Part shown: in pieces, positions 41,468 through 50,378 of the stretch
Layout: each line of letters starts with the position of its first letter
How positions within the stretch are numbered: position 1 is the first letter of the stretch
Assembly (NCBI GenBank): GCA_964393825.1
Contig: CAYMUY010000019.1
Span: forward strand, 15,027-79,026
DNA from: PFJX01 sp964393825
GTDB taxonomy: Bacteria; Pseudomonadota; Gammaproteobacteria; Burkholderiales; Thiobacillaceae
Length of the DNA stretch: 64,000 nucleotides
Direction of reading: 5' to 3'
Notes under the pieces: generated by a model
Database searches by the model: none
Told to the model about the DNA's origin: nothing
The model's input: the letters and a program-made list of their open reading frames with translations, nothing else
Made by a program: the position numbers and the translations under genes

Positions 41468-43748
41468 ATGCAGAAAATCGAAGCCAACGACCCCGAAACC
41501 CGTTCCGCCGACCTCGTCGCCGGCAACCTGGACACGCTCAAGTCCCTGTTCCCGGAAGCCTTCAGCGAAGGCAAGGTGGATTTCGAGGTGTTGAAGCAAC
41601 TGCTGGGCGGCGCGGTGGAAGAACGCGAGGAGAAATACGGCCTCAACTGGCATGGCAAGCGCCGCGCCCGGCAACTGGCGCTCACCCCCAGCACCGGCAC
41701 CCTGCGCCCCTGCCCGGAAGACAGCGTGGACTGGGACAGCACGCAAAACCTGATGATCGAGGGCGACAACCTGGAAGTGTTGAAGCTGTTGCAGAAGAGC
41801 TATGCCGGCAAGGTCAAGCTGATCTACATCGACCCGCCCTACAACACCGGCAAGGACTTCGTGTACCCGGACAATTTCCAGGACAACATCAAGAATTACC
41901 TGGAATTGACCGGCCAGGTGGAAGGCGGGCGCAAGATCAGCAGCAATACCGAGGCCAGTGGGCGGTTTCATACGGACTGGCTGAATATGATGTATCCGAG
42001 GTTGAAGCTGGCGAGGAATTTGTTGCGGGAGGATGGGCTGCTATTTATGTCAATTGATGACTCTGAGGTTGCCAATGTATGCAAGGCATTGGATGAAATA
42101 TTTGGCGAAGATCATCGGCTTGCTCAACTAATATGGAAGAATAAATACAACGCTGGAGCACTAACAAAGGGTTTCTCAAGTGTCCATGAGTACGTGCTTT
42201 GTTATTCAAAGGGCGAGGTCAACAATCTAACCACGCCACTTGGTGAAGTTGAGATAGCTGGGTACAAAGGGCGAGACTCCAAGTTTGAATCTCGTGGCGG
42301 CTTCGTTACACAGCCGTTGGCGACAAGTAGCAAAGATCCACGGCCAAATCTTCGCTACCCGATATTAATTGAGGGGCGTGAGATATGGCCAGACAAGCAG
42401 TGGATTTGGTCTAAGGAAAGAGTCGAGCAAGCCATTGCCAATGATGAGGTTGTAGTTAATGAATCCAGCGGAAAAATAAGCGTTAGAGTTAAGCAGTACC
42501 TGAGGGGCGAGGATGGAGAAATGCGGGAAATGAAGCCGCTATCCATCATGATTGGCCCATACAATCAAGAAGGCACCAAGGAAATAGCGACACTTTTTGG
42601 AAATGAAAATGTGTTTTCATTTCCAAAGCCGATGGAGCTTGTGCGGCATTGGGTTTCGTTAACAATTAACGACAATAAAGACAAGGAAGTGATTGTTCTC
42701 GACTTCTTCGCCGGTTCCGGCACTACCGGCCACGCCGTCATGGCGCAAAACGCAGCAGATGGCGGCAATCGCCGCTACATCTTGGTTCAACTTCCAGAAT
42801 CGCTCGATCCGGACAACAAAGATCAGAAAACAGCCGCCGATTTCTGCGACCAACTCGGTAAGCCCCGCACCATTGCCGAATTGACCAAGGAACGCCTGCG
42901 CCGCGCCGCCGCCAAGATCAAGAGCGAATTAACCACGAAAGACACGAAAGGCACGAAAGAAGAAAACACCCTCGGCCTTTTTCGTGACTTTCGTGATTTT
43001 CGTGGTGANNNNNNNNNNNNNNNNNNNNNNNNNNNNNNNNNNNNNNNNNNNNNNNNNNNNNNNNNNNNNNNNNNNNNNNNNNNNNNNNNNNNNNNNNNNN
43101 NNNNNNNNAAAGATCGAGGGCGAATTGACCACGAAAGACACGAAAGGCACGAAAGAAGAAAACACCCCCGACCTTTTTCGTGGCTTTCGTGATTTTCGTG
43201 GTGAAAAGATCGAGGGCGAATTGACCACGAAAGACACGAAAGGCACGAAAGAAGAAAACCCCCCCGGCCTTTTTCGTGGCTTTCGTGATTTTCGTGGAGA
43301 AAAAAAAGAATTGGACCTCGGCTTCCGCGTCTTCAAACTCGATTCCTCCAACATCCGCGCCTGGGAGCCGGATCGGGACAATCTGGCGCAATCCCTGTTC
43401 GACGCCAGCGAACACCTGAAGGCCGACCGCTCGGAAAACGACGTGCTGTTCGAGTTGCTGCTGAAGCTGGGCCTGGACCTCACCGTGCCCATCAACACCC
43501 GCGCCATCGCCGGCAAAACGGTTCACAGCATCGGCGCCGGCGTGCTGCTGGTCTGCCTGGCGGACAAGATCGCCAATGCCGACGTGGAGGCCCTGGCCTT
43601 GGGGCTGGCCGCCTGGCACCAGGAACTGGCCCCGGCCGGCGAGGCGCAAGTGGTGTTCCGCGACAGCGCCTTCGCGGACGACGTGGCCAAGACCAACTGC
43701 ACCGCCATCTTGAGCCAACACGGGCTGTCCAACGTGCGGAGCCTGTGA
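41468..43748 (+). CDS. mod: Type III restriction-modification methyltransferase Mod (broken by a scaffold gap)
   Basis: Mod recognises the target DNA and methylates adenine N6. It is a beta-class enzyme: catalytic DPPYNTGKDF (Asp122) comes before SAM-binding DFFAGSGTTGHA (about 412). FHTDWLNMMYPRLKLARNLL and LLFMSIDDSEV lie between them. The recognition region (about 42045-42695) is AT-rich. After RLRRAAAKIKSEL the frame enters repeats of 32 codons (TTKDTKGTKEEN then RDFRDFRG). It crosses 100 N at 43009-43108 and resumes with the C-terminal LDLGFRVFKLDSSNIRAWEPD to the end. N length is nominal, so the reading frame across it is assumed. ATG 41468 has GGGA spaced well; 41462 is the alternative. 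Confidence 0.9.
42933..43297 (+). repeat. In-frame 96-bp hairpin repeats inside mod
   Basis: Three visible copies of a 73-base imperfect palindrome lie at 42933-43005, 43129-43201 and 43225-43297. Left part CCACGAAAGACACGAAAGG; right part ends GTGATTTTCGTGG. The last two are exactly 96 bases apart (32 codons), so copy changes keep frame. The scaffold gap lies between copies one and two. Confidence 0.9.
43009..43108. other. Assembly gap, 100 N
   Basis: Exactly 100 N inside the mod repeat array. The round number indicates a scaffold gap of unknown true size, caused most likely by the repeats. Frame before and after differ by one base, which is not meaningful here. Confidence 0.99.
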
Positions 43749-43760
43749 GGGAAATACGCC

Positions 43761-44876
43761 ATGCAACCCTATACCCCCCACGATCTGCCCCTTGATGAAC
43801 TCGACTACCGGCAACTCCTGCCTCTGGTCGGCCAAGCCAACGCGGCCTTGGCGCGCTACGACGGTTTGTTGCAGGGCATTCCCAATCCGGCGGTGATGCT
43901 CTCGCCGTTGACCACGCAGGAAGCGGTGTTGTCTTCCAAGATCGAGGGCACGCAAGCCACGGTGGATGAGGTGCTGGAGCAGGAAGCCGGTTTGCTTAAG
44001 GAGGGTGAGAAGTACAAGGACATCCAGGAGATTTCCAACTACCGGCTGGCGCTATACCGGTCGCGCGATTATCTGGAAACCTACCCCATCCGCCTGGGCT
44101 TTGTGCGCGAGCTGCACCGAATCCTGATGAACAGCGTGCGCGGCCAGGACAAGACGCCGGGCGAGTTCCGCGTCGACCAGAACTGGATCGGCAAGCAGGG
44201 TTGCCCTATTGAACAAGCAAGCTTCGTTCCGCCCAGCCCGCTACGCTTGCTGGATTATTTGCAGGCATGGGAGCGTTATCTGGACGCCGACGATGTCGAC
44301 TTTCTGCTGCAAGCAGCGGTGGTCCATGCGCAGTTCGAGCTGATCCACCCGTTCAAGGATGGCAACGGGCGAATCGGTCGGATATTGATCCCGCTGTTTC
44401 TGTATCAAAAACGCGCCCTGTCGCAGCCAATGTTTTACCTCTCCGAATATCTTGAAAATCATCGCGACGAGTATTACCAGCGCTTGAAGGCCATCTCCAT
44501 CGAGGGTGACTGGAATGGCTGGATCGCCTTCTTCTTGCGCGCCACCACGGACCAGGCGGTGCAGAACAGCAAACGGGTCAGCGCTATCAAGACCCTGTAT
44601 GAAGAGATGAAGGTAGCCATCCAGGCAACGACGCATTCCCAGTATTCAGTTCATTTACTGGACGCCATTTTCAGTAAACCCATCTTCAAAACCTCCGACC
44701 TGGCCCAGCAACTGACCGCCGACTATGGCATTCACGAGAAAACCACGCCGGGTCTGCTGCGTCAGTTGAAGGAAGCCGGGATACTGCGGGAAGTCCAGGC
44801 GGGCAGTGGTAGGCGCGCCGCCACGTTGTGTTTCCCGCGCCTGATCAACCTTGCCGAGGGCAGGGACGTGCTATGA
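43761..44876 (+). CDS. Fic-family AMP-transferase, class II
   Basis: A 371-residue Fic protein. The active-site loop HPFKDGNGRIGR (His196) is a perfect HxFx(D/E)GNGRxxR motif, so AMP (or another nucleotide) transfer to a protein hydroxyl is likely. The N-terminal inhibitory helix motif SxxxEG is present (Ser58-Glu62-Gly63 in SSKIEGTQ), placing it in class II, held off until the helix moves. A C-terminal winged-helix region (KTSDLAQQLTADYGIHEKTTPGLLRQLKEAGIL) may bind DNA. It starts 12 bases after mod and overlaps the next gene by four bases. Target unknown; a toxin-like or regulatory role for the RM operon is inference. Confidence 0.93.
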   Translation: MQPYTPHDLPLDELDYRQLLPLVGQANAALARYDGLLQGIPNPAVMLSPLTTQEAVLSSKIEGTQATVDEVLEQEAGLLKEGEKYKDIQEISNYRLALYRSRDYLETYPIRLGFVRELHRILMNSVRGQDKTPGEFRVDQNWIGKQGCPIEQASFVPPSPLRLLDYLQAWERYLDADDVDFLLQAAVVHAQFELIHPFKDGNGRIGRILIPLFLYQKRALSQPMFYLSEYLENHRDEYYQRLKAISIEGDWNGWIAFFLRATTDQAVQNSKRVSAIKTLYEEMKVAIQATTHSQYSVHLLDAIFSKPIFKTSDLAQQLTADYGIHEKTTPGLLRQLKEAGILREVQAGSGRRAATLCFPRLINLAEGRDVL

Positions 44877-45217
44877 ACGCCTTGTGTAGCCTGGGAACGC
44901 CACAAGTTTGCTTGTGGAGTGCAATGTGCATATTGCACTCCACAACTTTGTTTGTTGCACACGGAGGCTCCGCAAATTTCGCCTCACGACAATGCGTGAC
45001 GGTCCTGGCCAAGAGCCGTTTGTATAACCGATTGAAAAAATTGAAGGAATCGATCCAGGGTATGGATGTTCCCGAAACAGATTTCGGGAACATCACCAAG
45101 ACACCTCAACTGGGTTTTTTTGACTTCCGCGCCGTCCTGAACATGGTCATGCGGGTCTCGGAAAGCAAACGGGCCAAGCTGCCGCGACAGGCCACTACAG
45201 GGGACGAGCCGGCATGA
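44873..45217 (+). CDS. Small hypothetical protein between fic and res, 114 aa
   Basis: Not recognised. The frame links the Fic stop (ATGA overlap) to the Res start (ATGA overlap), so it is translated if the operon is. The first 30 residues (SLGTPQVCLWSAMCILHSTTLF) are encoded by a cluster of short palindromes and may not be a native protein segment. The rest is basic (KSRLYNRLKKLKESIQGMD) with a soluble ending. A shorter protein starting near MDVPETDFGN is possible. Overlap on both sides favours a real gene; its first part looks inserted. Confidence 0.45.
   Translation: MNALCSLGTPQVCLWSAMCILHSTTLFVAHGGSANFASRQCVTVLAKSRLYNRLKKLKESIQGMDVPETDFGNITKTPQLGFFDFRAVLNMVMRVSESKRAKLPRQATTGDEPA
44900..44941. 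repeat. Cluster of short perfect dyads
   Basis: CCACAAG-TTTG-CTTGTGG (44900-44917) is followed by GGAGTGCAAT-GTGCAT-ATTGCACTCC (44916-44941). A further imperfect dyad (CACAACTTTGTTTGTTG) follows. They lie inside the reading frame between fic and res and could form strong mRNA structure in the operon. Confidence 0.75.
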
Positions 45218-48200
45218 AACTCCACTTCGAATCCGACCTGGACTACCAATGGGCTGCCGTCGAGTCGGTGTGCGACTTGTTCCGGGGGCAGGAAACCTGC
45301 CGCACCGAGTTCACGGTGACCATGAAGACGCCCGCCGCGAGCGAGGGCGGCGACCTGTTTCCCGATACGGTGGCACAACGGCAACTGACCCTGGGCGTGG
45401 CGGAGTCCGACTTGGGGCTAGGCAACCGGCTGACCCTGCTCGATGACCAGATCACCAACAACCTGCGCGACATCCAGCTACGCAACGGGTTGCCGCCCGC
45501 CGCGACGCTGGCCTCGGGCGATTTCACCGTGGAGATGGAGACCGGCACGGGCAAGACCTATGTCTACCTGCGCACCATCTTCGAATTGAACAAGCGTTAC
45601 GGCTTCACCAAGTTCGTCATCGTGGTGCCATCGGTGGCGATCAAGGAGGGCGTGTATAAATCCCTGCAAATCACCGTGGACCACTTCAAGGGCTTGTACG
45701 CCAACACGCCCCTCGACTACTTCATCTACGACTCGGCCAAGTTGGGCCAGGTGCGCAACTTCGCCACCAGCCCGAACATCCAGGTGATGGTGGTGACGGT
45801 GGGCGCCATTAACAAATTCGGCGATGAGGATGCGGCCGAGGCCGAAGAATCGGACGAGTCCAAACGGCGTGAGAAGTCGAAGAACGTGATGTACCGCGCC
45901 AGCGAGAAGACCGGCGGCGAGAAGCCCATCGACCTGATTCGCGCCACCCGGCCGATCCTGATCGTGGACGAGCCGCAAAGCGTGGACGGTGGCCTGGAGG
46001 GGCGCGGCAAGAAGGCGCTGGACCGGATGAACCCGCTGTGCACCCTGCGTTATTCCGCCACCCACGTAGACAAACACCACATGGTCTACCGTCTGGACGC
46101 GGTGGATGCCTATGAGAAAAAGCTGGTGAAGCAGATCGAAGTGGCTTCGGCGACGATTGAAGGGGGGAACAACAAACCCTTCGTGCGCCTGCTCTCGGTG
46201 AGCAACAAGCGCGGCGTGATTTCCGCCAGGGTGGAACTGGATATGGAATCCCTGGCCGGGGTCCACCGGCAGGAAGTCACCGTACAGGATGGCGATGACC
46301 TGGAGCAGACGACGCGGCGGGCGATGTATCACGATTGCCGCATCGGCGAGATTCGCGTCGCGAAAGGCGAGGAGTTCATGGAGTTGCGCGTGCCGGGCGG
46401 CGAGTTGTATCTCAAGCCTGGCGAAGCCTGGGGTGACGTGGATGCCCTGGCCGTGCAGCGCGAGATGATCCGCCGCACCATCAAGGAACACCTGGACAAG
46501 GAAAAACGACTGCGCCCGCTGGGGGTGAAGGTGTTGTCGCTGTTCTTCATCGATTCGGTGGCCAAATACCGTCAGTACGACGCGGCGGGCAATCGGGTCA
46601 ATGGCGAGTACGCCCGCATCTTCGAGGAGGAGTACCGCCGCGCGGCCCGCCACCCGGATTACCAGAGCCTGTTCGCGGAGGTGGACCTGTCCCGCGCCGC
46701 CGAGGAAGTCCACGAAGGCTATTTCTCCATCGACAAGAAGAAGGTGGCCGGCAAGGCCGTGGCGGTTTTCAAGGACACCAGCGGCACGACCAAGGCGGAC
46801 GACGATACCTACAACCTGATCATGCGCGACAAGGAGAAATTGCTGGGTTTCGAGACGCCGCTGAAGTTCATCTTCTCCCACTCCGCCCTGCGCGAGGGCT
46901 GGGACAACCCCAACGTATTCCAGATTTGCACCCTGCGCGACATCCAGAGCGAGCGCGAGCGGCGCCAGACCATCGGCCGTGGCCTGCGTCTCTGCGTCAA
47001 CCAGCAGGGCGAGCGCCTGCGCGGCTTCGCGGTGAACACCCTGACCGTGATCGCCACGGAGAGTTATCAGCAGTTCGCCGAGAACCTGCAAAAGGAGATC
47101 GAGGCCGATACCGGTATCCGTTTCGGCATGGTGGAGGCGCACCAATTCGCGGCCATCGCCGTGAAGGGGGAGAACGGGCAAGTCGCGCCGCTGGGCTTTG
47201 ACCAGTCCAAGGCGCTCTGGGAACACCTGAAGGCGCAGGGTTACATCAACGCCCAGGGCAAGGTGCAGGATGCGTTGAGAAAGGCATTGAAGGAGGGTCA
47301 GCTGGCGCTGCCCGCCGAGCACGAGGCGCAACGGGGCCAGATCGCCGAGGTCTTGCGCAAACTGTCCGGGCGTCTTGAGATCAAGGACGCCAATGAACGC
47401 AAACAGGTGCCCACCCGGCAGGCGGTATTGCATAGCCCGGAGTTCAAGGCGCTGTGGGATCGCATCAAGCACCAGACCACCTACCGGGTGCGGTTCGACA
47501 ACGAGAAACTGATCGCGGATTGCACCCGCGCCCTGCGCGATGCGCCGCCCATCACCCGGACCCACCTGCAATGGCGCAAGGCGGACATCGCCATCGGCAA
47601 AGCGGGCGTCGAGGCGACCGAAAAGAAGGGCGCGGCCAGCATCAACCTGGAAGAAAGCGATATTGAACTGCCGGACCTGCTCAGCGACCTGCAAGACCGC
47701 ACCCAGCTCACCCGCAAGAGCATCGTGCGCATCCTGACCGAGAGCGGACGGCTGGACGACTTCAAGCGTAATCCCCAGCAATTCATCGAATTGGCCGGCG
47801 AGGCCATCAACCGCAGCAAGCGCATGGCCCTGGTGGATGGCATCAAGTATCAGCGGCTGGGCGATGAACACTTCTACGCGCAGGAACTGTTCGAGCAGCA
47901 AGAACTGACCGGATACTTGAAGAACATGCTGATGGATGCCACCAAGTCGGTCTATGAGCACGTGGTGTACGACTCCAACACCGAGCGCGACTTCGCCGAT
48001 GCGCTGGAGAAGAACGAAGCCATCAAGGTCTACGCCAAGCTCCCCGGCTGGTTCAAGGTGCCGACACCGCTGGGTAGCTACAACCCGGATTGGGCGGTGC
48101 TGGTGGAACAGGACGACGGCGCGGAACGCCTGTATTTCGTGGTGGAGACCAAGAGCAGCCTGTTCACCGACGATCTACGCGACAAGGAATCGGCGAAGAT

Positions 48201-48309
48201 CACCTGCGGCAAGGAACATTTCAAGGCGCTGACGGTGGGAGAGCCACCCGCGCGCTATGCGGTGGCGCGCTCGGTGGATGATTTGCTGGCTTTGGCCGCG
48301 CGTGGGTGA
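45214..48309 (+). CDS. res: Type III restriction endonuclease subunit Res
   Basis: Res is the translocase and nuclease of type III restriction, active with Mod. The 1031-residue product has Walker A FTVEMETGTGKTYVYLRT (Lys114), motif II LIVDEPQSVDGG, motif III LRYSATHVDKHHMVY, IDSVAKYRQYD, the C-lobe FIFSHSALREGWDNPNVFQICTL and motif VI RRQTIGRGLRLCVN. A C-terminal PD-ExK nuclease carries Asp959 (SYNPDWAVLVEQ) and Glu978-x-Lys980 (FVVETKSSL). All key residues are intact, so active. Its start overlaps the preceding frame and its stop overlaps the next gene. Confidence 0.95.
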   Translation: MKLHFESDLDYQWAAVESVCDLFRGQETCRTEFTVTMKTPAASEGGDLFPDTVAQRQLTLGVAESDLGLGNRLTLLDDQITNNLRDIQLRNGLPPAATLASGDFTVEMETGTGKTYVYLRTIFELNKRYGFTKFVIVVPSVAIKEGVYKSLQITVDHFKGLYANTPLDYFIYDSAKLGQVRNFATSPNIQVMVVTVGAINKFGDEDAAEAEESDESKRREKSKNVMYRASEKTGGEKPIDLIRATRPILIVDEPQSVDGGLEGRGKKALDRMNPLCTLRYSATHVDKHHMVYRLDAVDAYEKKLVKQIEVASATIEGGNNKPFVRLLSVSNKRGVISARVELDMESLAGVHRQEVTVQDGDDLEQTTRRAMYHDCRIGEIRVAKGEEFMELRVPGGELYLKPGEAWGDVDALAVQREMIRRTIKEHLDKEKRLRPLGVKVLSLFFIDSVAKYRQYDAAGNRVNGEYARIFEEEYRRAARHPDYQSLFAEVDLSRAAEEVHEGYFSIDKKKVAGKAVAVFKDTSGTTKADDDTYNLIMRDKEKLLGFETPLKFIFSHSALREGWDNPNVFQICTLRDIQSERERRQTIGRGLRLCVNQQGERLRGFAVNTLTVIATESYQQFAENLQKEIEADTGIRFGMVEAHQFAAIAVKGENGQVAPLGFDQSKALWEHLKAQGYINAQGKVQDALRKALKEGQLALPAEHEAQRGQIAEVLRKLSGRLEIKDANERKQVPTRQAVLHSPEFKALWDRIKHQTTYRVRFDNEKLIADCTRALRDAPPITRTHLQWRKADIAIGKAGVEATEKKGAASINLEESDIELPDLLSDLQDRTQLTRKSIVRILTESGRLDDFKRNPQQFIELAGEAINRSKRMALVDGIKYQRLGDEHFYAQELFEQQELTGYLKNMLMDATKSVYEHVVYDSNTERDFADALEKNEAIKVYAKLPGWFKVPTPLGSYNPDWAVLVEQDDGAERLYFVVETKSSLFTDDLRDKESAKITCGKEHFKALTVGEPPARYAVARSVDDLLALAARG

Positions 48310-48956
48310 GTGTTCAGATGGCTGAGATGCGGGATCTGGATCGGCTTGTCTCTCGCTCGGAAGCGTTCGCGGGCGAACTCTTCCGATTGCTGGAACACTC
48401 GTCGTTTCCGGACACCGGCAAATGTGTCGCGATTCTCGCCATGCACAACATTGGCAGTGAGCATGCGACCGCCCTTCGAGAATTGATCCAGGCGGGATTG
48501 CCAACTTCAGCCATGGGGATGCTGAGGCTGCAATATGAGACCGTCGTCAGGGAAATCTGGCTGCTCTATGCGGCTTCGGAGACCGTGATCGCCAAGCTGA
48601 TTGCACCTTTGACGCCCGAAAGCGAACAAGCGGCCAGCAATAGCCTTCCAGCTTTTTCCATCATGCTCAATGAGATTGAAAAAAAGGGGCCACCCTCCGT
48701 GCATCGGTTGTTGAAGGAGTTCAAGGACTACTCATGGCGACCTTTGAATTCGTTCGTCCACAGTGGAATTCATGCGGTGAACCGGCAGCGGAGTGGTTAT
48801 CCGATTAGCCTGCTCGAACAGGCTGTGCGGCAGTCAAATAATCTCTCGCATATGTCAGCAATTGCCGTTACCGGCCTGACGGAAAATAGTGGCCTCACGA
48901 TGTCTGTCGCTGAGCTTTACAGAAAACATGCGGATTGCCTGCAACTGAAATCGTAG
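48306..48956 (+). CDS. Helical hypothetical protein downstream of res, 216 aa
   Basis: No firm family. A soluble, mainly helical protein with a pattern of small residues and a central HATALRELIQAGLPTSAMGMLRLQYETVVREIWLLYAA, then RPLNSFVHSGIHAVNRQRSGYP. This arrangement (polar helix pairs with a conserved RxxxE and His) resembles DUF6988/DUF5677-like proteins found near defence loci, but I cannot be sure. The GTG start overlaps the res stop (GTGA); an ATG at 48318 is possible. Base composition is slightly more AT-rich than res. Likely last gene of the operon. Confidence 0.7.
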   Translation: MSVQMAEMRDLDRLVSRSEAFAGELFRLLEHSSFPDTGKCVAILAMHNIGSEHATALRELIQAGLPTSAMGMLRLQYETVVREIWLLYAASETVIAKLIAPLTPESEQAASNSLPAFSIMLNEIEKKGPPSVHRLLKEFKDYSWRPLNSFVHSGIHAVNRQRSGYPISLLEQAVRQSNNLSHMSAIAVTGLTENSGLTMSVAELYRKHADCLQLKS

Positions 48957-49000
48957 GGTGAACCAAGCGTATCGCCATATCCGATGGTTTGTTTCGTCTG

Positions 49001-49585
49001 TCATACGCTGCCTGCCAGTTCATGCATGACACCCACGGTACGCGCCACTTCGTCCGCCAGGCGCCCAGGCAACTTGGCCTGATATATGCCAGCCAGCGAC
49101 TGGTAGTACCAGAGCACCTTCTCCCGTGATGCGCTGAATCGCTCGAACACGGCCATGCCGATGGCATGCTGGTCGGAGACGATGGCGCGGGCGTTGTGCA
49201 GTTTGTCGCATGCGGAAACCAGCAGCACTTCCGGGCCTTCCTGTTGTAGATGCTGGAGATAAGTTTCCTTCCGTTCCTGCCATGGTGGCTTCGGCTGGGT
49301 ATCGGCATCCGTACATGCGCGCACGATTCGGGCCACCCTCTCGCCGAAGCGTTCCCGGATGGCCGGTTCATAGGCTGCGCCACAATCCTCGATGACATCG
49401 TGCAGCAAGCCGGCGATAGCCTGGTCTTCATCGCCACCATGCTCAAGCACCAGTGCTGAAACCGACATGAGATGGGAAACATAGGGAATCGTCGTGCCCT
49501 TGCGAACCTGCTCGGCATGCGCGGTGGCCGCGAAGTTGAACGCTTCAGCCAGGCGCTGGTGATCCACCCTGTACTTGTTGTTCAT
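49001..49585 (-). CDS. HD-domain phosphohydrolase (SpoT/MESH1-like)
   Basis: A 194-residue metal-dependent HD hydrolase like the hydrolase half of SpoT or MESH1: AATAHAEQVRKGTTIPYVSHLMSV near 15-40 (first His), LLHDVIEDCGA (HD pair) near 65, and ACDKLHNARAIVSD near 130 (distal Asp). MESH1-type enzymes cleave (p)ppGpp or NADPH. There is no synthetase domain. The ATG at 49585 has AGGAGAG five bases upstream. It faces the restriction operon convergently. A possible role in alarmone control during defence is speculation. Confidence 0.85.
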   Translation of the reverse strand: MNNKYRVDHQRLAEAFNFAATAHAEQVRKGTTIPYVSHLMSVSALVLEHGGDEDQAIAGLLHDVIEDCGAAYEPAIRERFGERVARIVRACTDADTQPKPPWQERKETYLQHLQQEGPEVLLVSACDKLHNARAIVSDQHAIGMAVFERFSASREKVLWYYQSLAGIYQAKLPGRLADEVARTVGVMHELAGSV

Positions 49586-49654
49586 GATCTCTCCTCTTCC
49601 ATTCAGGCGTATCAATAATGGCTGTCATACTGCCGTCGGTGTAGTGGTACATGG

Positions 49655-49939
49655 CTATGCCGCCAGCCTTTCTACGTGCTTGCGTTCTGTTGCGCGCAGG
49701 CGCGCCAGCCACAAATCACGCTGCGCCTGGAGCATCAGCCAATGGCCGGGAGACGTACCAAGCGCTTCGGCAAGGCGGATGTCCATATCGGCGGAAATGG
49801 CGGCATGGCCATTGAGAATGCGGGAAAGCATGGGGCGCGAGATGCCGATGTGCTCGGCGAACGCCGTAATGTTCATATTCAGGCCGCCAATCCAACCTTG
49901 CAGCAGTTCGCCGGCGGGAGCGGGGTCGTGCATGTACAT
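49655..49939 (-). CDS. higA: HigA-family addiction-module antitoxin
   Basis: A 94-residue Xre-type DNA-binding antitoxin. Helix-turn-helix ITAFAEHIGISRPMLSRILNGHAAISADMDIRLAEALGTSPGHWLMLQ (within residues 24-75) fits the HigA/VapI group, with typical PGELLQ-like start (PAPAGELLQGWI). The usual partner toxin higB is expected immediately upstream, but hicB occupies that place instead, so this antitoxin seems to be orphan. It starts ten bases after the hicB stop on the same strand and may be controlled by the hic promoter. Confidence 0.88.
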   Translation of the reverse strand: MYMHDPAPAGELLQGWIGGLNMNITAFAEHIGISRPMLSRILNGHAAISADMDIRLAEALGTSPGHWLMLQAQRDLWLARLRATERKHVERLAA

Positions 49940-49949
49940 GGTTGGGGTC

Positions 49950-50378
49950 TCAAACCACGACGACTTCTACCCGCTTCCCCAGCGCGTGCAAGGCGCGTTC
50001 CAGGGTGGGTACCTTGGTGGAATGCCTGGGGTCCAGGATGCGCCGGGCTTCCTTCTCGTCCAGGTCCATGCGCCGGGCCAGGTCAGACTTGCTGAGGCCC
50101 TGTTCCTTCATGGCCAGGTAGACGGCCGCTTTCATGGCGCTGCCTACCGGCAGGCAGGCCAGGTGTTCGCCCTTTCTGGCCTTGCTGGGCAGAGGGATGT
50201 CCAGACTGTCTTCGATACGCATTTCGATGGCGGCTTCCAGGGCGCCTTCGGCAGCTTCGATGGCATCTTCCAGCGTGTCGCCCTGGGTGATGGCCTCGGG
50301 GAGGTCGCGGCAGGTGACGACAAAGCCGCCGTCCACTTCATCGGCGGCAAGGGTGACGGGATAGGCGAAGCGTTGCAT
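49950..50378 (-). CDS. hicB: HicB-family antitoxin
   Basis: A 142-residue HicB: an N-terminal partial RNase-H-like fold (QRFAYPVTLAADEVDGGFVVTCRDLPEAITQGDTLEDAIEAAEGALEAA, within 1-50) and a C-terminal helix-turn-helix (GLSKSDLARRMDLDEKEARRILDPRHSTKVPTLERAL). It would neutralise HicA mRNA interferase and repress its own operon. ATG at 50378 has AGGAG six bases upstream. The frame is open further upstream through a hicA stub, which made a longer start look possible. With HicA lost, it can only act as a repressor or protect against other HicA toxins. Confidence 0.9.
   Translation of the reverse strand: MQRFAYPVTLAADEVDGGFVVTCRDLPEAITQGDTLEDAIEAAEGALEAAIEMRIEDSLDIPLPSKARKGEHLACLPVGSAMKAAVYLAMKEQGLSKSDLARRMDLDEKEARRILDPRHSTKVPTLERALHALGKRVEVVVV

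Noticed and set aside
42933..43297. CRISPR array
   Set aside because: The repeated unit is palindromic over 73 of 96 bases, there are no varied spacers of equal length, and it lies in the mod reading frame. No cas gene is near.
45478..47961. An 827-codon open frame opposite res
   Set aside because: Antisense of Res, whose catalytic motifs are all intact; the opposite frame has shadow composition and no motifs.
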